Assembly: GCA_963744915.1 (NCBI GenBank)
Contig: CAVUUY010000020.1
Location: 69,006 to 133,005 of the forward strand
Source of the DNA: DATAFF01 sp963744915
GTDB taxonomy: Bacteria > Pseudomonadota > Alphaproteobacteria > Rhizobiales > Aestuariivirgaceae
DNA length: 64,000 nucleotides
Direction: 5' to 3'
Shown here: positions 35,481 to 46,273 of the stretch, piece by piece
Numbering within the stretch: position 1 is the stretch's first letter
Layout of the letters: every line of letters starts with the position of its first letter
Position numbers and translations under genes: made by a program
The notes under the pieces: generated by a model
Databases searched by the model: none
Told to the model about the DNA's origin: nothing
What the model saw: only the letters and a program-made list of their open reading frames with translations

Positions 35481-36457
35481 TCGTCGCGGCGATGCTGGCC
35501 GTGATCGCGCCGGCAGCCGCGGAACCGTTGGCTTCGTCGCAGTACCGGCTCACCGTCGAGCATCGCGACGGCGCATCGTTTGCCGGCCTGGCGCGCGACG
35601 GCAACACCCTTCTCGTGACCAATCTCGCCAATGGGCGGCTCTATCGGCGCGAGGCCGACGGCCGGATGAGCATTTTTGGACCCGAGCTGCCGCATGGGCC
35701 CGATTCCTTCGGTGATCCAGCGGGACCCTACCGCGTGGAACGGGCCGGCTCGTTCTACATCGTGGCGCAAGGCTGGACGCCGGCCAACCAGGCGGCGAGC
35801 CCGCTCGATCACGCGTTGCTGCGGATCAATGACAAGGGCGTGATTGCGGTGATCAGCAACGATCTGTGGAACCCCTACGACTTTGCGGTTTCGGGCAATA
35901 GTCTCATCGTCGTCGATGCCGCACGCAACAGCCTCGAGCGACTGTCGTCGGTCAGCGGATCGCGCGATACGGTATTCGTCTTCAAGCGGCTGAAGACGAC
36001 GGGGGCAGCGCTGCAAACGCTGTCGCCGACCGAATTCACCGACAAGCAGACCGTCGAATTCGACGCGGTGCCGACGGGAATCGCTGTCCATGACGACCGG
36101 CTCTATGTGTCGCTGTTCGGCGGATTTCCGTTCCTGCCGGGCAGCGGCCGCGTGGTATCGCTGCCCGACAAGGGTGCTCCAACCACCGCAAGGATCGAGG
36201 TCACCGACCTCAATGCGCCGGTCGACGTCGCCTTCGAGGGTCCCCATTCCATGCTGGTGCTCGAACACGGTGCCTTCGAGCAGGCCGGCGGCTGGAGGGC
36301 AGGCAGCGGAAGGCTGCTCAGCATCGATCTTTCAACTGGCAAGCGGGAGGTGGTGCTCGCCGGGGTGACGCGGCCGGTATCCGTGCTGGTGATCGAGCCG
36401 GGCGCCATTGCGGTGTCCGACCTCGGCGGAAATCTCTATTTCCTTAACCATCGCTAG
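35459..36457 (+). CDS. ScyD/ScyE-like secreted beta-propeller protein
   Basis: 332 residues with a Sec signal (MRTIVALIVAAMLAVIAPAAA). The mature part has repeated propeller-like blades: FAGLARDGNTLLVTNLANGRLYR (in parts LARDGNTLLVTN, LANGRLYR), NPYDFAVSGNSLIVVDAARNSLER, PTGIAVHDDRLYVSLFGGFPFLPGSGRV, APVDVAFEGPHSMLVLEHG, and AVSDLGGNLYFLNH. ScyD/ScyE-family proteins were named from scytonemin clusters but are widespread with unknown function; the SGRV/FPF signature is typical. It overlaps the SUMF1-like gene by 22 bp, so the two are translationally coupled. Confidence 0.8.
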   Translation: MRTIVALIVAAMLAVIAPAAAEPLASSQYRLTVEHRDGASFAGLARDGNTLLVTNLANGRLYRREADGRMSIFGPELPHGPDSFGDPAGPYRVERAGSFYIVAQGWTPANQAASPLDHALLRINDKGVIAVISNDLWNPYDFAVSGNSLIVVDAARNSLERLSSVSGSRDTVFVFKRLKTTGAALQTLSPTEFTDKQTVEFDAVPTGIAVHDDRLYVSLFGGFPFLPGSGRVVSLPDKGAPTTARIEVTDLNAPVDVAFEGPHSMLVLEHGAFEQAGGWRAGSGRLLSIDLSTGKREVVLAGVTRPVSVLVIEPGAIAVSDLGGNLYFLNHR

Positions 36458-36524
36458 CGGCTATTGCCGTAAGGCCGTCAGTACAGGATATTTTCACCAA
36501 CCGGGGCAAGCCAGGGTCAGTGTC

Positions 36525-37419
36525 ATGGGATTCAAGCAGAAATATTTCGTCGAACCCGATTCAAAGCTCAAACTGTCCCGTTTCGATCCTGCCGACACCG
36601 GCAAATACAAGGACGACGACGTGGCAGGGGCAGAGAACTCGCGGCCATGTCGCCCGCCTGCAGAAGCTGCAATACAAGCTCTATGCCGAGAGCCAGCGTT
36701 CGCTGCTCGTCGTGCTGCAGGGATTGGATGCGGCAGGCAAGGACGGCACGATCCGGCATGTCATCTCCGGCACCAATCCGCAGGGCGTGAAGGTTGCCGA
36801 TTTCAAGGAGCCGACGGCGGTGGAGCTCGCACATGATTTCCTGTGGCGCATTCACCCGCATGAACCCGCCCAGGGGCAGATCGCCATCTTCAACCGTTCG
36901 CACTACGAGGATGTGCTGGTCGTCAGGGTCCACAAGCTCGTGCCGAAGTCGGTCTGGAGCAAGCGCTATGCCCGCATTCGGCAATTCGAGGAGCTGCTCG
37001 GCGAAAACGGTGTGAAGATCATCAAGTTCTTTCTCCACATCAGCCCGGGTGAGCAGCTGAAGCGGTTCGCGGAGCGGCTCAACGATCCAAACCGGAACTG
37101 GAAGATCAGCGAGAGCGACTACACCGAGCGCGAACTGTGGGAGAGCTACACCGAAGCGTTCGAGGACGCGCTGCGGCTGACCAGCAGCAAGGACGCGCCA
37201 TGGTATGTCGTGCCCTCCGACAGGAAGTGGTTTCGCAATTTGGTCATCTCGAAGATCATCGCCGACACGCTGGACGACATGAATCTCAAGATCCCCGCTC
37301 CCAAGATCGATCTCGACGCGATCCGGCAGAAGTACCACGCGGCCGAGATGGAGCAGGAGAAGGACGCGAAGCGGCATCTGTTCCCCGGCGAGCGCGACAA
37401 GACCGTGAAGGCCAGCTGA
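36525..37419 (+). pseudogene. ppk2: Polyphosphate kinase 2 (PPK2), one-base frameshift
   Basis: The N-terminus MGFKQKYFVEPDSKLKLSRF starts at 36525; the frame shifts after DDDVAGAE and continues as TRGHVARLQKLQYKLYAESQR through the end. One extra A at 36636/36637 (GAACTC; GACTC restores the frame) explains the shift. Corrected length is 297 residues. PPK2 features: Walker A VVLQGLDAAGKDGTIRHV, IFNRSHYEDVLVVRVH (Walker B/lid), KFFLHISPGEQLKRFAERL. These enzymes transfer phosphate between polyphosphate and nucleotides. It is 15 bp ahead of a proton-pump gene. The intact remaining sequence argues for a sequencing error or a very recent mutation. Confidence 0.85.
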
Positions 37420-37434
37420 CATCAGGGACCGGCC

Positions 37435-39969
37435 ATGCCGCAAGGCGATGCATTCGCGACCATGAGCTCGACAGAGGCTCTCGCCCGGCTTGCCACCAGC
37501 CAGGGCACCGGCTTGACTTCGGCGGAAGCGGCCTCCCGGCTTGCCAAATACGGCATCAACGGCATCGTCGAGAAAGAGGGCAGTACGCTCAAGAAGCTGC
37601 TCGGCTATTTCACCGGATCCATCTCCTACATGATCGAGGCGGCGGCAGTGATCTCCGCCTTGCTCGGACGATGGTCGGATTTCGCCATCATCACCGCGCT
37701 CCTGTTCTTCAACGCCATCATCGGCTTCTGGCAAGACCACAAGGCAGCAAATGCGCTGGCGGCGCTGAAGAAGGGGCTCGCACCTGAAGCCGACGTGCTG
37801 AGGGACGGCAAATGGCAGACGATCAAGGCTCAGCTGCTCGTTCCCGGCGATATCGTGCGGCTCCATATCGGTCAGATCGTTCCGGCCGACCTCAAGCTGA
37901 TCGGCGGCACCACGGCATCGATCGATCAATCGGCATTGACCGGCGAATCCCTGCCGGTTGCCAAGAGGATCGGCGATCCGGCCTATTCGGGAAGCATCAT
38001 CAAGGACGGCGACATGACGGGTGTGGTCACCGCGACCGGCAGCAACACGCTGTTCGGGCGCACGGCCAGGCTCGTCGCCTCGGCAGGGGCGGTCAGCCAC
38101 GGCCAGCGGGCAGTGTTCGAGATCGGTGATTTTCTCGTCGTGACCGCGATCGCGCTGGCGCTCATCATGGTGGGCTTCGACGTCTATCGCGACATCGTGA
38201 CCCCGGCCCATTGGCAGTGGCAGGACGCGCTTGGCATCCTGCAATTCGTGCTGATCCTTCTCGTTGCATCGATTCCGGTGGCGATGCCGGCGGTGTTCTC
38301 GATAACCATGGCGCTCGGGGCGCTGGCACTTGCCAAGCAGAAGGCGATCGTCTCGAAGCTGTCCGCGATCGAGGAGATGGCGGGCGTCGACGTGCTGTGC
38401 TCCGACAAGACGGGAACGCTCACCAAAAACCAACTGACACTCGATCCACCGGTGCTGTTCAGCGCCAAAACGGCCGACGAGGCAATCCTCGCCGCGGCGC
38501 TGGCTACGGCTGCGGACAGTCCCGACGCGCTTGATGTGGCTGTGAGGTCCGCGATGCACGATCCGGCGATGCTCGCGAGCTTTCAGCAGCTCCAGTTCGT
38601 GCCGTTCGATCCGGTCCACAAACGCACCGAGGCGACGGTGGCACGGGGCACAAATGCGACCTTCAAGGTGTCGAAAGGGATGCCGCAGGTGATCTTCGAT
38701 CTGTGCAAGCTCGATCCGCCAGCGATGGACAAGGCGCGGGCGAGCGTGATCGACCTCGGCTCACGCGGCTATCGCACGCTGGCGGTCGCCCGGACGAGCG
38801 CCGGCACCGAGAATTGGTCGCTGCTGGCGATCCTGCCCATGTCGGATCCACCGCGCGATGATTCCCGGGCTACCATCCGGGACGTCGAAAGCAAGGGCAT
38901 TCGCGTGAAGATGGTGACTGGCGACGACACAGCCGTGGCACGGGAAATGGCCCGGCAGCTCGGCATGGGCGACAACATCATCAGCGCCGGCGACTTCTTT
39001 CCGCCGAATTTCAATCCGGACGCCATTTCTGCCGCGATGGCGGAGAAGATCGACATGGCCGACGGCTTCGCCCGGGTCTATCCCGAGCACAAATATGCTA
39101 TCGTCAAGGCGCTGCAGTCGCGCGGCCATCTTGTGGCAATGACCGGCGACGGCGTCAATGACGCACCGGCGCTCAAGCAGGCCGATTGCGGCACGGCGGT
39201 AAGCGGAGCGACGGATGCGGCGCGCAGTGCCGCCGCGCTGATCCTGACAACGCCAGGGCTCACGGTGATCGCCAAAGCGATAGACGAGGCGCGGCGGATT
39301 TTCGCGCGCATCACCAGCTACACGCTTTACCGGATCGCGCTGACCATCGACATCATGGTGCTGGTGGTGCTGTCGACGATCGTGTTCGACTTCAAACCGC
39401 TGACCGCCGTGATGATCGTCATCCTGGCGCTGCTCGACGATGCGCCGATCATGGCGATTGCCTACGACAACACCGAGGTGGCGCATGGACCGATACGATG
39501 GCGCATCCCGCGGCTCTTGACCATCGCCAGCGCCATTGCCGTATTTGTCGCTGCGGAGACATTCGGCCTATTGCTGATCGGCATGAAGGTGATCACCGAC
39601 CCGCTGCTGCAGCAGCAGTTCGGAATTTCGACGCCCGACGAGCTGCGCACGCTGATGTTCCTGCAGCTGGCATTGGGCGGCCATCTGCTGCTCTACAATA
39701 CCCGCACCCGCAAATGGTTCTTCCAGCGCCCCTGGCCCAGCCTGCCGCTGCTCGCCGCCCTCCTCGCCACCGAGCTTCTGGCCATTGTCCTGGCGGTGAA
39801 CGGGTGGTTCGTGGCTGCGATCTCCTGGCGCGCCATTGGCTGGCTTCTGGTCTATCTGGTGGCGTGGCTCTTCATCATCGATGTGGTCAAGCGCGTCATC
39901 TATGGCGTGGTCGAGGATACCTCGGCGCTGCGCCAACGTTATATCGCCATGGTTTCCGGCCGGCTCTGA
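37435..39969 (+). CDS. P3A-type plasma-membrane proton-efflux ATPase
   Basis: 844 residues, as in plant/fungal PMA1-like pumps and their bacterial relatives. An N-terminal cation-ATPase domain (LTSAEAASRLAKYGING) leads to actuator TGES at T169-S172, phosphorylation D324 in CSDKTGTLTKNQ, nucleotide domain (KRTEATVAR, SKGMPQVI), and hinge TGDGVNDAPALKQADCG from ~570. Transmembrane helices flank SIPVAMPAVFSITMALGALALAKQ, the P3A ion-site helix. It would extrude H+ and energise symporters. The neighbours PPK2 (15 bp upstream) and an MFS carrier (6 bp downstream) suggest one functional unit. No N- or C-terminal regulatory extension of plant type is seen. Confidence 0.93.
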   Translation: MPQGDAFATMSSTEALARLATSQGTGLTSAEAASRLAKYGINGIVEKEGSTLKKLLGYFTGSISYMIEAAAVISALLGRWSDFAIITALLFFNAIIGFWQDHKAANALAALKKGLAPEADVLRDGKWQTIKAQLLVPGDIVRLHIGQIVPADLKLIGGTTASIDQSALTGESLPVAKRIGDPAYSGSIIKDGDMTGVVTATGSNTLFGRTARLVASAGAVSHGQRAVFEIGDFLVVTAIALALIMVGFDVYRDIVTPAHWQWQDALGILQFVLILLVASIPVAMPAVFSITMALGALALAKQKAIVSKLSAIEEMAGVDVLCSDKTGTLTKNQLTLDPPVLFSAKTADEAILAAALATAADSPDALDVAVRSAMHDPAMLASFQQLQFVPFDPVHKRTEATVARGTNATFKVSKGMPQVIFDLCKLDPPAMDKARASVIDLGSRGYRTLAVARTSAGTENWSLLAILPMSDPPRDDSRATIRDVESKGIRVKMVTGDDTAVAREMARQLGMGDNIISAGDFFPPNFNPDAISAAMAEKIDMADGFARVYPEHKYAIVKALQSRGHLVAMTGDGVNDAPALKQADCGTAVSGATDAARSAAALILTTPGLTVIAKAIDEARRIFARITSYTLYRIALTIDIMVLVVLSTIVFDFKPLTAVMIVILALLDDAPIMAIAYDNTEVAHGPIRWRIPRLLTIASAIAVFVAAETFGLLLIGMKVITDPLLQQQFGISTPDELRTLMFLQLALGGHLLLYNTRTRKWFFQRPWPSLPLLAALLATELLAIVLAVNGWFVAAISWRAIGWLLVYLVAWLFIIDVVKRVIYGVVEDTSALRQRYIAMVSGRL

Positions 39970-39975
39970 CACTCG

Positions 39976-41358
39976 ATGCTTTCGCAGCACGACCTGGCCG
40001 CGATCATTGACGGTGCCCCGGTCCGCCGCATCGATTATTGGCTGTGGTTCCTGGCTACCGGTGGAACCCTGATCGATGGCACCGCCGTCTTCACACTCGG
40101 CGTTGCCATGCCGCTGATCGCCACGCGTTTCGCCATGGGACCGCATGTCCAGGGCCTGCTCGCGGCAGCGTTGGTATTCGGCGCGGTGGCCGGCGCCGCG
40201 ATCGGAGGACCGATAGCAGACAGGCTCGGCCGGCGGCCGCTGATGCTGCTCGACATGGCCATCATCATTGCCGGCGGCGCGTTGAGCGGCTTTGCCGGTG
40301 ATGCGCGCATGCTGATCCTCGGGCAGCTTCTCATGGGCCTCGGGGTGGGCATCGATTTTCCAGTCAGCGCCGCCTATGTCTCCGAATGGATGCCACGAAA
40401 GATCCGCAGCCGAATGCTGGTGGCAACGATCGCTTTTCAATCGGTCGGCTTCATCGTCGCGGCCGGGCTCTGCCTGCTGCTTATGCGCTTCAGCAGCTCG
40501 CCGGCGCTGTGGCGCGGCTTTTTTCTGGGAGAGGCGGCGATTGCGCTGTTGTTCCTGCTCATGCGGTTCGCGCTGCCCGAAAGCGCGCTGTGGCTGGCAA
40601 GCGCCGGTCGCATGGCAGAGGCGAAGGCGGCCCTGTCGCGGGTCGTCGCGGCAAGTGTCGACTGGAGCGGCCAGGGCCAAGAACCCGCAGCCACGACCGA
40701 CAGCCGAGGACCCGGCTATGGCGTGCTGTTCTCCCGCGCCTACCGCAGGCGCACGGCGCTTGTCGCGCTTCCCTGGTTCCTCATGGATATGGCTACCTAT
40801 GGTATCGGCCTGTTCACGCCGGTCATTCTCACCGCCATCCATTTCGGCAAGAGCAGCAGCGGAACGATCGCTGCCGAGCTCGCGGACATCAAGGGATCGG
40901 GCTTGATCGACATCTTCCTGTTGATCGGCTTTCTGATCGGGCTCGTGACCGTTCCACGGTTCGGCCGGGCCCGGATGCAGATCATCGGCTTTCTGCTGAT
41001 GGCGGCGGCGATGGTGATCCTCGTCGTCAGCGTCGAGATGGCGGAGCAGGCGATGGGCAAGACGGCGGCAATCTTTGGCGCCTTCGTGCTGTTCAACCTC
41101 GCCATGAATGCGGGTCCGAACGCGACCACCTTCGCCATGGCATCGGCTCTCTTCCCGACCGCGCTCAGGGCAAGCGCCAACGGCTTTGCGGCGGCGGTGG
41201 CAAAGCTCGGCGCCACGCTCAGCGTTTTCCTGCTGCCGATCATCAAGGCCGATTTCGGCGTCCCGGCGGTGCTCGTGCTGATGGCAGCCGTGTCGTTGCT
41301 GGGCGCGGCCATTACCGCGGTCCTCAACGAGGCCGTCGACGATGCAGCACTTCCCTAG
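39976..41358 (+). CDS. MFS transporter, sugar/phosphate-porter type
   Basis: 460 residues, about 12 helices. The MFS signature between helices 2 and 3 is GGPIADRLGRRPLMLLDM; helix 4-5 region LLMGLGVGIDFPVSAAYVSEWMP resembles the Pho84/phosphate:H+ symporter group; FPTALRASANGFAAAVAKLGA lies in the second half, with a central loop around residue 230-240. The gene is 6 bp behind the proton-ATPase, so a proton-coupled carrier is likely; phosphate or a sugar/organic acid are the main possibilities. It converges on the glycosidase gene with a 28-bp gap. Confidence 0.85.
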   Translation: MLSQHDLAAIIDGAPVRRIDYWLWFLATGGTLIDGTAVFTLGVAMPLIATRFAMGPHVQGLLAAALVFGAVAGAAIGGPIADRLGRRPLMLLDMAIIIAGGALSGFAGDARMLILGQLLMGLGVGIDFPVSAAYVSEWMPRKIRSRMLVATIAFQSVGFIVAAGLCLLLMRFSSSPALWRGFFLGEAAIALLFLLMRFALPESALWLASAGRMAEAKAALSRVVAASVDWSGQGQEPAATTDSRGPGYGVLFSRAYRRRTALVALPWFLMDMATYGIGLFTPVILTAIHFGKSSSGTIAAELADIKGSGLIDIFLLIGFLIGLVTVPRFGRARMQIIGFLLMAAAMVILVVSVEMAEQAMGKTAAIFGAFVLFNLAMNAGPNATTFAMASALFPTALRASANGFAAAVAKLGATLSVFLLPIIKADFGVPAVLVLMAAVSLLGAAITAVLNEAVDDAALP

Positions 41359-41386
41359 CCGGCAAATCTGTCAACGCCACAAGCTG

Positions 41387-43625
41387 TCAGGCGAGGAGAA
41401 GGCGGAAGGGGTCGCGATCCCTTCCGGTCGCACGCAAGGCGACATGGATCCAGCCATCGGCGGTCGTCGGTGCAATGTCGTGGCCGGCCTGCCGGCACAA
41501 CAGAACATCACGACTGGTTCGCACGCGCAGCTTGGCGCCGGCGGCAAGCCCGCCAGGCAACTCGAGCTCGACCCGCTGATCCGACAGAACGAGGCCGGTG
41601 ATGCGACCCGCGATATCGGTTGCGAACAGCGGCGCGCCGTGGCGCATGAGGGTCAACACCCCGTCCTTCCGCTCGACCGATACCGGGCCGCCGGGCATCA
41701 GCACCGGTGCAAGCCTGCCGTTGTCGGACGCGTGATTGGTCAGGGTCCAGCCCTCGAAGGGCGACACATCCATGATTTCGGCAGCCGCCATATAGGGCAG
41801 CAGCGCGCTCCATGAGTAGAACGGGTCGGTGTCGGGCTGGTCGAGCCCCTCGCCGCTTGTGGCATTGTAGTTCTCCGGACAGAGCCGGCGATCGCGGAAG
41901 GAAGCGAAGAACAGGGCGCGTCCCTTCTCGGCGAGCCGCGCCGCCGCATCATGCTCGCCGGCCCGATGCAGCCCCAGCCAGACGAGCCAGTTGAGGATCG
42001 GCCACACACGACCGCGCCAATAGGTGTTGTCGGCAAAGACCGGATCGGCGCGCGACACCGACGGCAGTCCGATGCTGCCGCCAAAGGCGCGCTCATCCTC
42101 GAGATGCGACAGGAGATGGCGGCGCTGCCCGGCATCGAGCGCGTCGCAGAGCAGCGGATAAAAGCTCGTCGGCGCCAGGCTCTTGACGAATTCGCCGGAC
42201 CAGAGGCGGTTGGCGAAGATCTTTCGCCGATCGTCCCAGAAATGCGCCGCGATGCTGCCTTTGAGCCGGGCAGCACGCTCGCGGAAGCGCTGCGCCTCGG
42301 GCCGGCCAAGGACATCGCAGATGCGCCACAGCATCTCGCTGTCGAGGCAGGCGAGGCAGTTGAGCCCGACATCCTCGCAGTCGAGCGTCGCCGTCTCTTC
42401 GATGAAGCGCGCCTCGTCATGGACCGGGGAATTGTCCATGAAGGATTCGTCCTTGGCGGCAAGCTTGGTGCCGCGATAGAGCCCCCGGCCCAGAGGAACT
42501 CGAACCAAATTCGAGAATGCCGTTGTCGTTGCCGTCGCGGGTGGCGAAGAGCCAGTCATTGTTGCGCGACAAAATCGGCCAGGCAGCGCGAAGGAGGCTT
42601 GCTTCCCCCGAGCGCAGCCAGAGCTGCCAGACGATCAGCGAGGCGATCGGCGCCTGGGTCCGGTCGACCCATTGGTCATTGCCGGTGAGGATGCAGGGAA
42701 GATTGCCCTCGGGCGTCGCACCGGCAAAGACAAGCGAGAGATTTTCGCGGGCCTGATCGAGGTCGAACAACGCGACGAGGAAGGCATTGATGACGGTGTC
42801 GTTCAGCCAAAAGCCGAAGCCTCCGAACTTCTTGAGGTCCCAGTTGCGCGAGCAGGTGATGTAGGGCCGGTGGTTGGCGCGGTCGAACAACGCATTCCAG
42901 CCCATGACATCGCGAATGGCCGCGACCGGATCGTCCGCCGGCGGCGGGGTCTCCTCGACAGGCTGCGGCTCGGCAAGCAGCGCACGCGCCCTGGCGGCGG
43001 CACGCTCCGGCCGGTCAGCGATGGTAAGCGCGAAGGCCTGCTCCGGCGCCTCGTCGAGATTGAAGCGCAATGCCAGGACCGCGGCACTATATTTGCGAGA
43101 ATTCAGGTGCCAATAGCCGCTGAGCTCGAATTCCTCGACCACCGCCTCGACAGTGTGATGGCCGGTCACCAGCAGCGGCGGCTTGCGGGCAATGAGCGAG
43201 ACGGTGCGGGGGCCGCGCGTGCAGCAGGCGATCTTGGCCTCCTCGTCGAAGTGCCAGGTGGCGCCATCCTCGGCAGAAAGGCAAAGGACGACCCAGACGC
43301 GCAACCCCCATTCGCCGGTTCGAAGCGTCCGCCAGCCGCCGGTGAGGTCGAAGGGCGAGGCCTTTCGGTAGTGCCAATCGAGAACTGTTCCGGCATGGGT
43401 CAGACGGGCATCGACCCGGCTGCCGTCAACCGCATGCGTCCCGAGCAGCACCTCGTCGCCCGGCCCGAATCGGGATACGCGGGCGATGCTCGCGGCATAG
43501 ACGAGCGGCGTGACGCGAACACCCAAGGGGAGAAAGTTCATCTCGACATAGCGGTCGGCGGTCCAGGTGTTCCAGGCCCGCGACAAAGGGACGTTCGGTG
43601 TCGCGAGATGGCTCGGACTGGTCAT
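41387..43625 (-). pseudogene. GH63-like (MGH1-type) glycosidase, one-base frameshift
   Basis: Corrected length 745 residues, (alpha/alpha)6-barrel type. The first part (43625 to ~42500) has a beta-sandwich N-domain and FGFWLNDTVINAFLVALFD, NLPCILTGNDQWVDRTQAPIASLIVWQLW and DGNDNGILEFGSS. The second part continues PLGRGLYRGTKLAAKDESFMDNSPVHDE and YWRGRVWPILNWLVWLGLH, plus ENYNATSGEGLDQ. One extra base in GAACTC at 42496-42501 breaks the frame; restoring GACTC joins the halves exactly at the family motif GSSPLG. GH63/GH37-like enzymes hydrolyse alpha-glucosides or trehalose-like sugars. It is cytosolic (no signal peptide) and the last gene of the Pot-type operon, 9 bp after the ATPase. Confidence 0.85.
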
Positions 43626-43634
43626 GCGGCGCTC

Positions 43635-44680
<1,046 letters not shown>

Positions 44681-44684
<4 letters not shown>

Positions 44685-45451
44685 CGTTCCCCGCCGAGAC
44701 GATAGTTTCGCGCCACCGCCAGCATCAGCCCCATCGAGACGACAATGATGATGGACGACACGGCGTTGATCTCCGGCGTGAAGCCCTTGCGGATCGCCGT
44801 ATAGATTTCGACCGGCAAGGTCGAGGTGCCGGGCGGCGCCAGGAAGTAGGAGATGACGAACTGGTCGAAGGAGACGGCGAAGGCGAAGAGCCCGGCGGTG
44901 ACCACTCCGGGCGCGATCATCGGCAGGGTCACCCGGACGAATGTCTGAACCGGTGTCGCGCCAAGGGTCGCCGCCGCCTCTTCGAGCGCCGGCCCGAAGC
45001 TCTGCAGCCTGGCGCCGACCACCACGATGACATAGGGCAGCGACAGGGCGACATGACCGAGCAGGATGGCATGGAGGCCGCGGCCGATCCCGGTCCAGAA
45101 GAAGAAGATCAGCATCGAGGTGCCGATGATCAGCCAGGGTATGGTGATCGGCGGGAACAGCAGGATCTGCATCAGCAGCTTGCCGCGGAAGGTGTAGCGG
45201 GCGAAGGCCATCGCCGCGAGCGTGCCGAGGAAGGTTGCAATCACGGCATTGCAGGCGGCGATCCAGACGCTGTTCCAGCTCGCCGCCAGCAGCCGCTCAT
45301 TGGTGGCCAGCGCCTTGAACCAGACGAGGTCGAAGGTGAAGGGCAGCTCGTAGAGCGCCGAGCGATTGAATGCCATCACCACCATCACCAGGATCGGCAG
45401 ATAGAGGAACGCCAGGACCAAGGCAAGATAGGCATGGGACAGCCGGCGCAT
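44681..45451 (-). CDS. Pot-type ABC permease, PotC-like
   Basis: 256 residues from the ATG that overlaps the stop of the preceding permease (ATGA). A longer frame upstream is a shadow of that gene. LPILVMVVMAFNRSALYELPF at the N-terminus, ATFLGTLAAMAFARYTFRGK, the EAA loop PALEEAAATLGATPVQTFVRVTLPMIAPG, and AFAVSFDQFVISYFLAPPGTSTLPVEIY, a PotC hallmark. Six helices are expected. Confidence 0.92.
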
Positions 45452-46266
45452 CAGTTGCTCCCGAGCTGACGCCTGAGCAGGGGCGCGGCGATCGCCAGGA
45501 TCAGCAGCACGATCGCCAGCATGATGAAGGAGAGCGCCGCGCCGAGCGGCCAGTTGAAGGCGGCGGTGAACTGGTCCTCGATGATCGGGCCCAGCATGAT
45601 CGCATCCTTGCCGCCAAGGATGCGCGGCTCCATGAAGGAACCGATCACGGGCACGAAGATCAGGAAGATGGCGGCGAGAACGCCCGGCATGCTGAGCGGC
45701 AGAATGATCCGGAAGAAGGTCTGGGGCGCCGTGGCACCGAGGCTGCGCGAGGCCTCGATCAGCGATTCGTCGATCGCCTGGAGGGAGATGTAGGAGGTGA
45801 GGATGGCATAGGGCAGATAGGCATGCACGAGGCCGATCACGATGGCGGGATAGGTGAACAGGAGGTTCAGGGGTTGGCGCAACACCATGGTCCAGGAGAA
45901 GGTCCTGACCAGCGCGTTGCTCCAGAAGGGCAGGATGATCAGCAGGAAGATCGCTTCCCGCCAGCGCCCCTTGACATGACGTGACAAGGCGAGCGCGGCC
46001 GGATAGCCGACGAGAAGCGAGATGGCGGTGACATAGATGCCGAGCTCGATCGAGCGCCAGGCATTGAACCAGTAGACCGGTTTGGTGAAGAAGCTGATGT
46101 AATGAGCAAGGGTAAAGCTCGCGATGCGACCGCCCACCGGCACAGTGGTCAGGAAACTCAAATAGACCATGGCGGCCAACGGCAGAAAGACCGTTGCCGC
46201 AAGCCACAGATAGGCCGGCGCCGTCAGGGCGAATACTTCCACGCGTTGGCGCGATGTCAGCGCCAT
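45451..46266 (-). CDS. Pot-type ABC permease, PotB-like
   Basis: 271 residues. Features: LWLAATVFLPLAAMVYLSFLT, WRSIELGIYVTAISLLVGYPAALALSRH, LPFWSNALVRTFSWTMVLR, the EAA loop ESLIEASRSLGATAPQTFFRIILPLSMPG, and FVPVIGSFMEPRILGGKDAIMLGPIIEDQF, typical of PotB/PotH. It lies 7 bp after the binding-protein stop and overlaps the next permease by 1 bp plus the shared ATGA. Confidence 0.93.
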   Translation of the reverse strand: MALTSRQRVEVFALTAPAYLWLAATVFLPLAAMVYLSFLTTVPVGGRIASFTLAHYISFFTKPVYWFNAWRSIELGIYVTAISLLVGYPAALALSRHVKGRWREAIFLLIILPFWSNALVRTFSWTMVLRQPLNLLFTYPAIVIGLVHAYLPYAILTSYISLQAIDESLIEASRSLGATAPQTFFRIILPLSMPGVLAAIFLIFVPVIGSFMEPRILGGKDAIMLGPIIEDQFTAAFNWPLGAALSFIMLAIVLLILAIAAPLLRRQLGSN

Positions 46267-46273
46267 CTTGCGG

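Noticed and set aside
41387..43625. Two separate glycosidase-like genes
   Set aside because: The frames meet exactly within the family motif GSSPLG and removing one base joins them; they are halves of one enzyme.
45451..46207. An extended N-terminus that would fuse PotC-like permease with upstream sequence (508 codons)
   Set aside because: The upstream part is the PotB-like gene read in another frame. The ATG at 45451 overlapping the preceding stop gives a normal 256-residue permease.
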